Origin: Diorhabda sublineata
Lineage: Eukaryota > Arthropoda > Insecta > Coleoptera > Chrysomelidae
Length of the DNA: 64,000 nucleotides
Direction: 5' to 3'
NCBI RefSeq assembly: GCF_026230105.1
Contig: NC_079480.1
Location: forward strand, 27,756,488 to 27,820,487
Made by a program: the position numbers and the translations under genes
The notes under the pieces: generated by a model
What the model was told of the DNA's origin: nothing
The model's input: the letters and a program-made list of their open reading frames with translations, nothing else
Databases searched by the model: none
Shown: in pieces, positions 46,960-57,224 of the stretch
Numbering within the stretch: the first letter of the stretch is position 1
Layout of the letters: each line of letters opens with the position of its first letter

Positions 46960-47651
46960 GCTTATGATCATGCTTTTGTTTTTTCTCATTTATCTCAATG
47001 TTGATATTCACAGAGCTTGTATAATACTCGTATAATCTGGAGTTGTTGTTCATAGTTCTTGCTATATTAGCGATTACTACAAAATCACGTGCATAAGTTA
47101 TTTTCTCCTCCATATTCTAATGTTCCATTTAGTAGTATGTTGGTCACTTTTCTTGTGCCCTTCATACTCTTATCAAAAACAACCGAGAAGAGCAGTGGGC
47201 CTAGTATACATCCTTATCTTACTTATCGCGTTGTCTTGTATGTTTTTGAGATTTTATGAATTGTTCTCATAGCATTCGTTGTATCATTAAGTAGTCCTCC
47301 CATTTCTCCAAACGTCATTCCTCTTTATCGTATCGAAAGCCTTTTCAAAGTCTATGAAACAGAAGGGCGTCTCTCCTGATTATATATTATAGTTTTATAT
47401 ATGTGATCGGGTCCATTATTTTTCTATTTGGTCTGAAGCTGTAAGGACGGTCTTCTGACATTTCTTCAATTACTTTTCTCATTTTTTTCTATTACCCTTG
47501 GAAACAGTTCATCAACTGTACTTATTAGTATGATTCCTCTATAATTTTTGCATTCGCTTGTGTCTCCGTCCATATAAATTGGAAATAATTATGCAAGTTT
47601 GCCTGTCTTCTGGTGCCACTTCTGCTCTTATTATTTAGCTATTAGAGTTTT
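46960..47651 (-). mobile_element. Non-LTR retrotransposon RT core, part left of a nested mariner
   Basis: Minus strand, read leftward from 47651: TGKLA-x-L-FPIY-x-DGDTSEC near 47560-47610 (P-I-Y-K-x-G-D-x-x-x-C-x-N-Y-R-G block). Then IEKKMRKVIEEMSEDRPYSF and RPNRKIMDPITYIKL at about 47400-47490. ALLFHRL/KGF marks the F-x-D-F-x-K-A-F-D palm block near 47340-47380. GCILGPLLFSVVFDKSMKGT lies at 47150-47215. The active-site region is damaged: NNLCT-FCSN replaces N-x-x-Y-A-D-D-x-V near 47085-47110. ANIARTMNNNSRLYEY follows near 47020-47070. The N-terminal continuation lies beyond a mariner B insertion, at 48500-48640. Confidence 0.9.
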
Positions 47652-47653
47652 TA

Positions 47654-48497
47654 CGCGATCGCTATTAAATAACGAGACTGGCTACGAAGAAGGTTTTATT
47701 GTAAAAATTACTCTACATTCGAATTCTCACCTTCAATATACTTCCCGCTCCTCGCCACAAACCTTTCCATATATTTTTTCCACTGATCGAAACAGTACTG
47801 GAAGTCTTTGGTGGGGGCCTCAAATCGGATCCCTTTCAGAGCATATTTTATCTTCGGAAACGAAAAAAGTCGCACGGTGCCAAATCTGGTGAGTACTGCG
47901 GGTGTTCGAGCACTAGAGTGCACTTACTTGTCAAATCCTGCTTCACAGCTAGCGCATTATGGGCAGGTGCATTGTCGTGGTGAAAAATCGGGCTGTTTTT
48001 TACGAACTCGTTCTCGCAGTATTGTCAAAACTGACAAATAGTAAGTCTGGTTCACAATCTTACTCTCTGAAGCCCATTCAGTCATCACGATACCATTAAT
48101 GTCGAAAAAAAAAGATTAACATTGCCTTGAATTTTGATTTACTCTCTCGGCCCTCACTAAAGCGCTTTTACCTCAAAAACATGTGCACGACATAGAGAAC
48201 TATCTCCATAGGCCTCTTGCAATAATTTATAGTACTTAGTCGTTTTTTTTAATTTAACGAGAAATTTGAGATTGATACGTTGCTCATGATACTTTTCGTG
48301 ACACATGGTTTTCAGCACGAGAAAAAACCACGTTCGTTTCAAACTGTTTCTGCATTAATACTATAATAGTGACGGAAACTTATTTGAGACGTTTATGAAC
48401 AAGGTATCTAGATACTCAACGCACTATTCGTTTTTTACTCCACTCGTCTAGGGCGCCCTATAGGCGCGCAGTCCTGTTAATTAATAGCTAGACCTCG
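47654..48497 (-). mobile_element. Mariner B copy 3, nested in a retrotransposon
   Basis: TA at 47652-47653 and 48498-48499 flank the element. Terminal repeats are GCTATTAAATAACGAGACTG at the left and a matching CAGTCCTGTTAATTAATAGC at the right. The minus strand keeps the N-terminus (KTMCHEKYHEQRINLKFLVK at about 48230-48320, then LLQEAYGDSSLCRAHVFE). After a deletion of the middle it keeps DINGIVMTEWASESKIVNQT near 48045-48100, VRKKQPDFSPRQCTCP (decayed second Asp block, HDNAPAH in intact proteins) near 47965-48010, and a C-terminal frame LFSFPKIKYALKGIRFEAPT, then QYCFDQWKKYMERF at 47765-47860. At 844 bases, it is an internal-deletion derivative different from copies 1 and 2. Confidence 0.93.
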
Positions 48498-48499
48498 TA

Positions 48500-48640
48500 T
48501 CATCTATTCATTTGATTCTTTCAGCATGCCCACTCTAATGCAATCTTTTTCTAGTGGTAATCCTGTCTATATTTTTGTAATTGCATGTGTTATTTCTTCC
48601 GCTATTATATGTTATCTGTTTTTATGTCATTTTATATTAA
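48500..48640 (-). mobile_element. N-terminal RT piece of the retrotransposon split by mariner B
   Basis: On the minus strand this reads AEEITHAITKI, then a decayed TGLPLEKDCI and MLKESNE, ending at the mariner target site. Joined across the TA duplication, the frame passes directly from the K-E-S-N-E block into I-K-T-L-I-A and on into the RT core at 46960-47651. This is the standard E-L-L-K-x-x-G-E-x-x-x-x-x-L-x-x-L-F order. The left part beyond 48640 is too decayed to extend. Confidence 0.72.
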
Positions 48641-49439
48641 TCCATTGTAATCTATGTATTGTTTGCTGTTCACTTTCTCCTTCTGTTGGTTTTTTTCTCC
48701 TACCAACAATTGTTTATAATATGATAAATATATATAATATATGAATGACTATTATTTCTGCTGAAATCGTTATTAACAATTTATAAATTAAATAGTTCAT
48801 ATAAATGCATAACAATTTAAGTGAACTTGAACTGTTCAAATTAGGTCCTATAGCAATAACATCTACAAAAAATGAAAATGAAAAACATATGATAGCAGTT
48901 GATGATGCTTTGATACTTATGAAGTTGAAAAGTATGGGAAATATTCGTGAGCAATTAATAGGTAGATACGTTTGATAAGACCTACAAGAAAACAACGAAG
49001 TTGTTGAAGTAAACGAAACGATAACAAACAGTTTCGTGAATGATAATTAATGCATAATTTTTCAGAAAAGTTTCTTAGAAATGAAGCTGGCGATAATAAC
49101 AAATACCTTTCCTGAAATTAAAAGCAAGATGAATTATTTTCAACTCACTTACCGGTGAAACACCATCCATATATCTCACATAGACATAACTCGTTTATAA
49201 CTGGAAAGTTGTTCCGAAGTGTCTCAACTTTAAACAGCAAACGCGCTCCTACGAACTTAGGTTAACGCAATTACTGGGTACTTAACTCAATGATAAACAT
49301 CAACTTGACTGACAGGGAACATTATGCAACAACATCACCAAAGTTCTAACGCTCCATCGATTTTATTAAAATGAGAGAAATATCCCCAAGCTAATAAGTA
49401 ATAGTATCAGGTAATAGTGTAAATGAAGGAGTTGTTGTT
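48641..49439. other. No gene recognised
   Basis: AT-rich. Overlapping minus frames at 48714-49102 are low-complexity and probably chance. Confidence 0.4.
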
Positions 49440-50310
49440 GATAGGAAACTTTATAATCAAAATTAAACTAAAAGTTTATAAATTTCGAACTAATTTATTC
49501 AGTATGAGAATTGTTTACTCTACTTAATTCTAAACAAAATAGTTCAAGGAATTCGACATGGTGACAGTCTGGGCTGAGACTGTCACCATCAGGCAGACAG
49601 TCTTGTTCAATTTCTGCACGAATAAAATAATTAATAGCGTAAAAGAAGTTTCTGGAGGATACAAGATGAGATAAATATCAATAATGATATTATGTACACC
49701 GACGATGGAATATTGATAGCCGAATACCAGGAAGCGTTTGCTATATAGGTTCCAAACAACATCCAAAAACCTTAGTATGCAAATATCCGTAGAAAAAACA
49801 GAATCAATTGAACCAACAAAATATGAACTAGCTGTGAACGACAACCTCATTCACCAGTGTATACAATGTATATACTCAAAAGCCGTTATCACAAACGCCA
49901 AAAATTTATAAGATATACGAAGCTAAGTAAATAAGGCCTCAAGAAACTCTCTGGGGAGAGTCCTATAGAAAAACAAATATATCAATAAGTGAGGTACGCA
50001 TATACAAAACCAATCCTAAGATCTAAACTTACACATGCAGGAGAAGCCTGAGCGGACGCAAAAAAGGAAAAAAATGTTGTTGACAGCAGAGATGAAAATA
50101 TTGAGAACTATTGAAGGTGTGATCCTAAGAGATTAACTAAGAAGCAAAAATATGAGAGAAGATCTGAAATATTACGATTCACGAGATCGAGACGACGATA
50201 TTGGAAACGCACCTCCCAGGATATGGCACGAAAGCTGGATGTCTAGTTCTCAAAAGGCTAAATAATAGAAGAAACAAGAATAGTAGCAGAAGAAAAAGAA
50301 GAATAACTAA
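49440..50310 (+). mobile_element. Non-LTR retrotransposon RT remnant
   Basis: The plus strand starts near 49525 with KIVQGIRHGDSLG (Q-G-I-R-Q-G-D-S-L-S-P block), interrupted by a 32-base perfect hairpin. It continues NKIINSVKEVSGGYKMR near 49620-49670, then MYTDDGILIAEYQEAFA at 49690-49740 (YADD changed to YTDD). SMQISVEKTESIEPTKYELA lies near 49775-49835, NDNLIHQC near 49838-49860, and the VITNAK / IYKIYEAK blocks near 49885-49930. A decayed TKPILRSKLTHAGEA block is near 50005-50050, ENIENY near 50095, and REDLKYYDSRD / RFTRSRRRYWK near 50160-50215. Order and spacing fit an insect non-LTR RT. Confidence 0.87.
49558..49589. repeat. Perfect 13-base inverted repeat inside an RT remnant
   Basis: ATGGTGACAGTCT (49558-49570) is followed by a 6-base loop GGGCTG and then the exact reverse complement AGACTGTCACCAT (49577-49589). 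It interrupts the GDSLSPLLF motif of the surrounding reverse transcriptase, so it is a local inverted duplication rather than part of the original coding sequence. Confidence 0.9.
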
Positions 50311-50769
50311 TTTGGACGACTGAAAAGTGATGTCGCTTTCTTATATTGAATTCAAATACATATTTTTTAACAAGTTTCTATTTTTAATCAATACCAACAA
50401 TATTTTCCATATAGTTTGCAAATTTTCAAAGCGAGATCGATGACAATCAATTGATTTTTAAGTAAAATATCTTGATAAATTATTTCAATTCATACAATTT
50501 TTTCTTCTAAGTAAATGTTGTAGTGTTTGGAATAAATGAAAATATGAAGATGCTGTTGGAAGATCGAGAAAACATCAAGCAAATCAATAAGGTGAACTCT
50601 CATAATAGTTCACGACACTTCCCAATATTCGTTTTAAAATTATTGCCGATAATTTGTCCTTATCTTGTAGGGTACTCTTCTATGATTGAATTCCCAAAAT
50701 TGCCAGATGTTGAAGCGGCTAATGTGAATGATTGTTCGCACTTATTTTTTTCCTTGATAGGCCTTAGGA

Positions 50770-51270
50770 CTATATTCTAGATCGATTCAGTGGACTCAAA
50801 TATATGAAACGTTCCACAACACACACAAGTGTTTCATTTAATAACAATAAGCAAATAAATTTCCAAGAGATGTGATATCCAACATTCATATTGTAATGTC
50901 GTGTCTGAATATGATCAATTCCACATATACTACACCAAAAATACAAAAGCACCTCTTTAAAATGTAAACCTGGTTTCGGAGTACTTCGTTGAGAATCATT
51001 TGGAAGGAACCATTGCAATAAATCAACAGTTTTATATGGTACTGCTGAAGCTATACATTGCATGGGTTGGTTATTGACTGTGTTTCCTTCCAACAGATTA
51101 TGTTGGATCCAAACACATACTTTGTATATTTTCCCAATCTGCTGAAAACGATCGAACAAGGCTAGCAACGAGTGTTTGAGAGTTTCTCTATTGTCTGACA
51201 CGGATTTGCTAACACTGTTGTTCTCAGCATGCCGTTGTTTAATTTTAGTCTTTCTGATTTATAAGATTCA
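50770..51270 (-). mobile_element. Mariner transposase fragment (Hsmar1/cecropia-like type)
   Basis: A 143-residue uninterrupted minus frame (51201-50770) reads, in order, HSLLALFDRFQQIGKIYKVC (end of the helix-turn-helix region), VWIQHNLLEGN, then QCIASAVPYKTVDLLQWFLP. It continues with a segment corresponding to the S-P-N-x-x-x-Q-x-T-P-K-P-G-L-H linker (NDSQRSTPKPGLHFKEVLLY), FWCSICGIDHIQ (W-W-D-x-x-G-I-I-x-x-E), and HYNMNVGYH. The first catalytic Asp segment (G-D-E-x-W) has been deleted between VDLLQWFLP and NDSQRS. It is the only copy of this lineage in the window. Despite the open frame it is a fragment. Confidence 0.85.
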
Positions 51271-51589
51271 GAGAGATAAAGATCATCGGATCCGACCACA
51301 AATCGTAAATGTTTCGTAACTATTCTAAAAAGATTCCAAAATTCTACGATATCAGATATACTCCTTTGATTTTTTTTTAATATTTCAGCTCTAATTGATA
51401 CTCATATTTGATTATTTACGAATGAAGAAGGAACAATAATTTTAAAATAACTATACAATAAATTCTAAGTACCCAATTAGCTCACAAATGACAATCAAAT
51501 TTCGACCGCGCAGGCTTGACATTATTTTCTAGTCGTACTAAAATTAATTTTTATGCTAAAAATGTCTTGAGAATATGGAAAAATGGAAA
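51271..51589. other. No gene recognised
   Basis: AT-rich, slightly GC-richer near 51280-51320. Nothing supported. Confidence 0.4.
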
Positions 51590-51760
51590 GAAGCGCTTAA
51601 TGCATTAAAATCACATGTTTTATAGGGAACTCAATTGGTATGGATAAAATGCTTCGACAATTCATGCAAAAGTGTATTGATCTCAACAAAGAGTATTTTG
51701 AAAAACAATTAAAAATATTTTTTTTTATTTGTCTATCTCAAAACTGAGATGCAACCCTCG
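51590..51760 (+). mobile_element. Mariner A 3' end fragment
   Basis: The segment encodes the last part of mariner A transposase (N-A-L-K-S-H-V-L-x-G-T-Q near 51595-51635, then K-M-L-R-Q-F-M-Q-K-C-I-D-L-N-K-E-Y-F-E-K near 51650-51700) with minor frameshifts. It ends with the family's 3' terminus CAACCCTCG at 51760. No target TA follows directly, so the last base or two may have been lost. Confidence 0.82.
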
Positions 51761-54220
51761 TTTTACTTACATAAACTCCTATTTTGAGAGTTAATACGCC
51801 AGAGGAGTATCGATTTAGGTTGGACACTTTTCGTACTGAACACACTATTTACACTACCACTGCACCAACACAATTACACCGTCTGACGCACGTTTTGATA
51901 ACCGTTAACGTTATCACAGACTGAAGGTAAACAGTTTACCTAGTGTATTCAGAATATTGCCAACGTTTCCAGAAATTCCAACTTAGTGGACACTTTGCGG
52001 ACAACGGTTTTGAAGATGACATAGCAGATGTGCTGAATGGTTCTAGTCCGGGCCTTACTTTCATGTCAAAAACCAATAAGTATGTCAAAATAATCAGTAA
52101 TCTCAGCATTTGTTAAGAATCGTGAGAGTTAGCATGCCAAATTATTTTATTTGAACAACCAGAAGCTCATAAAGAATGTTTTTTACTCACTACTATGAAC
52201 AAAGAGCTAATTCAACTTCACCAAGAACCAATAAAGCTCAAATGAGGAGATTGGAGTTCGAAGCAATGATTTTTATTTTGTGATATTCATAAGATTGTTT
52301 TTATTCATTAGACTCTGCAAAGTTGAGCTTTACATTAATTTCACTACCTTCACGTTCTCATTGAACATCGATTAAGTATAAGGAAAAAAGAACAACATAA
52401 ATCGTAAAAAGACAAGTCGTGGTCTTAATTAGTGTTTCAAACAATGGAAGGTTCACTTAGAGCAATGTGGGAATGAAGACGAAGATTATTGAAAATATAT
52501 TTGTTCCAAATAAAATTTATTTCATTATATATACACGAGAACTATCTGTTATTTAAATTGTACATTTCGCATGCAAATTCAGTTAATAAAACATCTGAAA
52601 TTAAATAGTCCAATAGTGTTGTTTGAAGCAAAATAATGAGAAACAATTTCACGATGATTAATTTCAATCGAAGTTGATGTGGCAGATGGAGTTGAACTGG
52701 AAATTAGAGAGATATTATGAAATTAAGAGGAACATAATTAATGGGAGTAAGTTTATTTTGGAAAGGAAGAGGAAATAATTATTTTAAGTGTCATTCACGT
52801 GAACCATAAGGTTGCTCCATTTTCGGAACGCTTTAAAATTTCATCTTTTGAACAGTCGCTTATTCGTAACAAAAAGTTCGTGTAATGTCAATTCCCCACT
52901 AGATAGAAAAAGTGCATTAACAAAGTGAACTTTATGTTTCACTTCATTCAATAATTTGGTTAGGTGTACTAAAAAAGTTCATGAAATCCTGAAGGGATAC
53001 GTAGACAAGAGTCACGAGAAATTAGAGGAGAATGAAAACAAAAAGTATTTGATTGATATAAACTCTAAGGTTTTCACAGTTTTTTAACGTACTGTGATGA
53101 TTTTTTACTGACTTTTGTTCTTGAATTTGCAATGTTTCTCTCTAACACTCTCTAAAAAAATACTTTTTCAATTCCATGTTTGCAAATACGCCCTATATTG
53201 ATGGGCTTGAAATTCTGAAAATAATTTTCACCTGTTTCTTCGTGCCACATTTGTTTCGTTTAAGCTGTTCCTAAGATATGACCAGCGATTAATTAATCTA
53301 AATTTTAAATGAATAAACTTCGATACTTCCTGTCATACTTGAATTAGTTCTCCAACATTCGTCTTCTACTATTTCAGAATTTCTGGAGATTCTGTCAATC
53401 AACCCGGCGGACAGTGATCTCTAACATATTAACTGACTGTAGTATCTCGCTGTACGTTATATCAAATTTATAGTTCCAATAACGTTAATTTGTCCATAAT
53501 GGGACCTTATTTTGTCAGATTCAGTCCTCCTAATTATGGTACAGCAGTAGACGTTCGTATTCGTTATCTTTAATTTTATGTTAACGTCAAACGGCGAATT
53601 AGATTTTTACGATGAGACAGTTTCATTAAAAGGGAAAATTATACTCTTGATAGAAAACATGTTCTTTCTGCCTCTCGTTCAGCGGAGAGACAAACTTCAA
53701 AGAACTTGTACCGATAATTCAGTTGCATAAACATTCGTCACTGCATCTTACAGTGGATACCAAGATGCATGAAAAATAAAATGAATATTTTATCAGAGCC
53801 ATTATATATAGTACATAGAATCAATATATGGTGAACTATTAAGCCTCTCACTGTTACCGTTTCTGTACCATCTCAAACGTTGACACCATTGATAGTAGAC
53901 AAGATGAGAAGATACCTGGTGAGAAATTTATCGTGACATACCAAAACGATCTGGCAGAACTAGTTTCCTAAAGCTTGAAGCTCTGTAATACGTTGAAGTT
54001 CTTCGTATTCCTCTAAGATAACTTAAAAAAAAAACAAACCTTGCAACTCAATTCTTCTATAGCATACAATTGTGAGATTCATAAGATATGAAATAGGTCA
54101 ATATATTTAGTCCCTTCTGTCGTAAGTTATTACGTATTAAGTTAACCCAACAACAACTTATAGTGACCTTATCAATCTGTCTTTAAAAATGATAGAAGAA
54201 ACTAATTTCCTAATTTACTC
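51761..54220. other. No gene called; two unexplained better-preserved blocks
   Basis: The stretch 51800-51960 is GC-richer and non-coding (CACCAACACAATTACACCGT, GTTAACGTTATCACAGACTG). It looks like the terminus of an unidentified transposon. At 53185-53290 lies a relative of the repeat at 13270-13420. The block 53360-53720 is GC-richer than its flanks and has a 50-residue plus frame from an ATG at about 53579. A pyrimidine-rich TATTTCAG precedes it, but I could not tie it to any gene. Confidence 0.35.
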
Positions 54221-54687
54221 AAAGGAGAAAACAACTACTTTGCTGGCTAGTGCTACGAACAATATTGAATTAGCATTAATAATAGCTCGCAATTATAAGG
54301 AGAGGGTCGTAACTACTGACTAGTTTCGACGTTGTTGCATCTCTTCAGAATGGTGTAACGACCTCTCGATCGAAGTCTCCAATCGGAACTGAAGACACAG
54401 CCAGCCGGCGCTGCTACTTGATTCATGTAGTTAAACATTCATCATTACACGTCTTCGGGCGACATCTTTACTTACTACCTACTGCGAACCATTAGCCATG
54501 TAGATCTCTAACCATGGACGGCAATATGTGAATTATATGGCTAATACCACGAAGACTTATTAATTATATCGCTTCCGAAAGACGATTCTCTCCTTGTAAT
54601 TGCGAGCCGTTACGGATGCCAATATCGGTGGAGATGTAATTCTATATTCTTCGTCGTATTAGCCAGATAAGTAGTTGTTTTCTCCTT
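54221..54687. repeat. Fold-back element with ~90-107 base inverted arms
   Basis: The left arm 54221-54310 begins AAAGGAGAAAACAACTACTT and ends GCTCGCAATTATAAGGAGAG then GGTCGT. The complement of 54581-54687 begins AAAGGAGAAAACAACTACTT and ends GCTCGCAATTACAAGGAGAG then AATCGT. The arms agree along their length apart from a roughly 17-base gap in the left one. The 270-base spacer is GC-richer than the surroundings. The hammerhead-like sequence lies at the left arm/spacer junction. I infer a Penelope-like or retrozyme-like element; no reverse transcriptase or GIY-YIG frame is visible in it. Confidence 0.85.
54300..54367 (-). ncRNA. Candidate type I hammerhead ribozyme
   Basis: On the minus strand the sequence meets every hammerhead core requirement in order. 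CTGAAGA fits CUGANGA. Stem II is GATG paired with CGTC (one G-T pair) around a CAACAA loop. GAAAC comes next, with a 2-bp stem III (A-U and C-G) closed by a two-base TA loop, and then the cleavage triplet GTC. Stem I pairs GGTCGT with ACGACC, extended by GAGA/TCTC beyond one bulged C, with three further pairs next to the core and an internal loop. The predicted cut is between 54318 and 54317 (plus coordinates). Such a minimal stem III is known from hammerheads of Penelope-like elements and animal retrozymes. Activity is inferred, not shown. Confidence 0.72.
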
Positions 54688-54826
54688 TCTCTCGCGCTGG
54701 ATTGTGAGAAATTGTGAGTGCAATTTGATTTACAAAAATGTTAGTTCTAATAAGGGAATTCCTATTGGTTCGCAAATGAAGAATGGTCAAGTATTAGTAG
54801 CGGAGGTGTTAATAAATTAGTAAGTA

Positions 54827-55249
54827 CTACCCGAGCAGTGGAAAATGCTCCAATTGCTCGATTATCAATTTTGCTCTATCGGACTCAAAGTTCTCACTGT
54901 AGCATCGACTATATGTATAATTTGCGGCTACTTCCGGTGATGCTCCTAAAATAAGTGTGGTTGAGCAGAAAAGGCACGACGGACTTGTACAGGTGCCAAG
55001 GATTTCAACATGAGCAAAGCACGTGCGGCATGAATATACACTGCGTAAGATAATATGTGCGGGAGCGCACAGGGTGGTGGATTGCATTCTCAGCAGGACA
55101 AAGAAGCCAAAATGCCCTTCATAGGCAAGTGCCGAGCTAGACATCAGGGACAGCTGTAAAGAAGGCCAACGACCACTCGGATTAGTTCTTTGTTTTGCCA
55201 AAGGAAGTTGGAAAGGGCTTACCCGAGGCAGCTTACGCGTCCAAACCAA
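54827..55249 (-). other. Unidentified GC-richer 140-residue open frame
   Basis: This is among the longest open frames in the window and lies in a block whose GC content is clearly above its flanks (54820-55260). The translated minus frame contains a cysteine cluster SCRTCFAHVEILGTC, then SPSCLFC, which could be a small zinc-binding motif. Its tail is charged (ENFESDRAKLIIEQL). I recognise no family. It might be part of a transposon protein, a host exon, or non-coding sequence of the neighbouring fold-back element. Stops and codon use do not favour one strand strongly. Confidence 0.3.
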
Positions 55250-56903
55250 GAAGATAAGAGTCTAGAGCCAACAAGCTAACTCTTAACAAAAATATGAGAG
55301 TTACAAGAATCTTCCAAAGAACTTCATCTTAAAAGCCAAAAAATTATTCAGTCATGTACCTAAAAGTGTCAAATACATTTTATAGGTTACGAAGATTTTC
55401 AGAGGCATTTCTGCTTGAAAGAATTTATTATTCTGTGGCAGGATTCTACAATTTACCATTGACTACAAATACTGGCATGATTCAATTTAGGGTGAATTAA
55501 GATATTTTATGTATTATGATTACTATTATTAAATAAAACTGTAATTTTATATTATCTTATCATCTAATATAAAATTGAGTCACTTTGTCCATAAAATTTT
55601 CAAATGACAATAAAGCTTAGCTCTGTCTCTCTCTCCCTGTCTTCCTGCTAGGATAATGGTACCTGAAAATGCAATGTGGGCGTTTCTATTGCTTTACAAT
55701 ATATAGAATACCCCTCGTAAAATATTTCTTCTTCTGACTGTAGGAGAAACATCTTTAAATTTTGAAACATGTAACAAAACCATCATGGAAACAGCAGAGC
55801 ATGTCAGATATCAATACTTGGGTATTCCTACGTATTTTTGTTAACAAAGTTGTATCAAACTTTGGGTATCCTTATATAAAAATAAAAAAAGCGTCAGATA
55901 TTGAGTCGAGTCAAAAATCTATTAAAAAACTTACAGCTCGGAAGTAACGCAGGATGTCTGATCCTCTCATTGAATTAGTCGAACGTATCAGATTAATATG
56001 AAAATTAGTCATTATAAACCAATTTAGACGCATAGTTGGAGGAATTTTCTAGATATATGATGCTCAAAAATTATTTTCCTCGTGATTTCTCTCAAAAGTT
56101 TCAACAACAAAATTGAATGTGACGGAAAAATTTACTAAATCTTATATATTTGATACTGAAAAGTTTAAGAAACAATTGAAATATAAATTTTTTAGTCATC
56201 TAAGGATTGATCTATTATGTGAGAGAGAATAGAGAAAATATGTTTCTGTACAGCCGGTTGAATTTAATTTTCTCACCTATTATCGCAGATACAGAATGTG
56301 AAAATTGGCGATGGATCAAGGGTTTGTTGTGACTGTAATGGGGGCTGCCCCGAGAAATCGATTCATAAAGTACTTATACATGGTGGCAAAAGTGCTCAAC
56401 AGAATATTCTTCGTTACATTATTCTGCAAATCTCAAAGTCCCAAAAGCCACTCTTGAAGTGAAATTCATTCTTTTTTGAGTAGGTAATATAAAAACATTT
56501 TAACTTCACCAGAAACCAAACGATAAAAGACAATTGTTTGACCTAACAATACTGCACAATTTTTGTATTGTTCTGATCACAACTCGAAAAGACACTCTGT
56601 AAACATAACTCTTTTTCCTATGTTTCCAGAAAAACTTTTTATTTCTTAGGGACCTTCCACATTTTCTGTGTATAACTACAATATATCAGTTCAGAAACCA
56701 ATGTCGTGATTGTGCAATCATTTTTTATAGATTTTATAAAAACGTATTTCTAGTACAGATGTATGATTATTTATAGGTTATTCACAAATCAGATAGGGCA
56801 ATAAATCAATCAGTTCACAATAAACGTACTTATATGTGCATCTTTAGCAACATCAGATTGTTATTTGCGTTATTTCTTCTAAGAAAAAAAAGCTATAATA
56901 GAT
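55250..56903. other. No gene recognised
   Basis: AT-rich sequence with a short CT-rich microsatellite near 55620-55645. No motif supported. Confidence 0.45.
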
Positions 56904-57113
56904 GTTCGAAGACCTTGCATTTCTACACACTTCTGGAGTCTACGGAAGATATTTCTTTGAACTTGGAAGAGCATTGCAAGATTCTGCCTCATAGCTTGGT
57001 ATGAACAGGAACAAAATGATAGATAGAATAGACTTCCATTGTGACGTTATGAAGCAGAATCTCGGAATGCTCTTCCAAAATCAAAAAAATATCCTCCGTA
57101 GACTGCTTCGAAC
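56904..57113. repeat. Palindromic dispersed repeat, copy 1
   Basis: The left arm 56904-56984 and right arm 57057-57113 are inverted copies. Both, read outward-in, give GTTCGAAG, AGTCTACGGA(A/G)GATATTT, and TTGGAAGAGCATT then a GATTC end. The left arm carries about 24 extra bases (ACCTTGCATTTCTACACACT). The loop is about 72 bases. The left-arm sequence recurs in opposite orientation at 63401-63494. Confidence 0.85.
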
Positions 57114-57224
57114 ATTTATCATAGTTTTTTTTGGTTTTTATTCGTTGAGTTGTAGGCTACCAACCAACCAACTAAGTTTTTCTACATATCAATTTTTTCC
57201 TTGTGCAAGTAACACGATGTTCAA

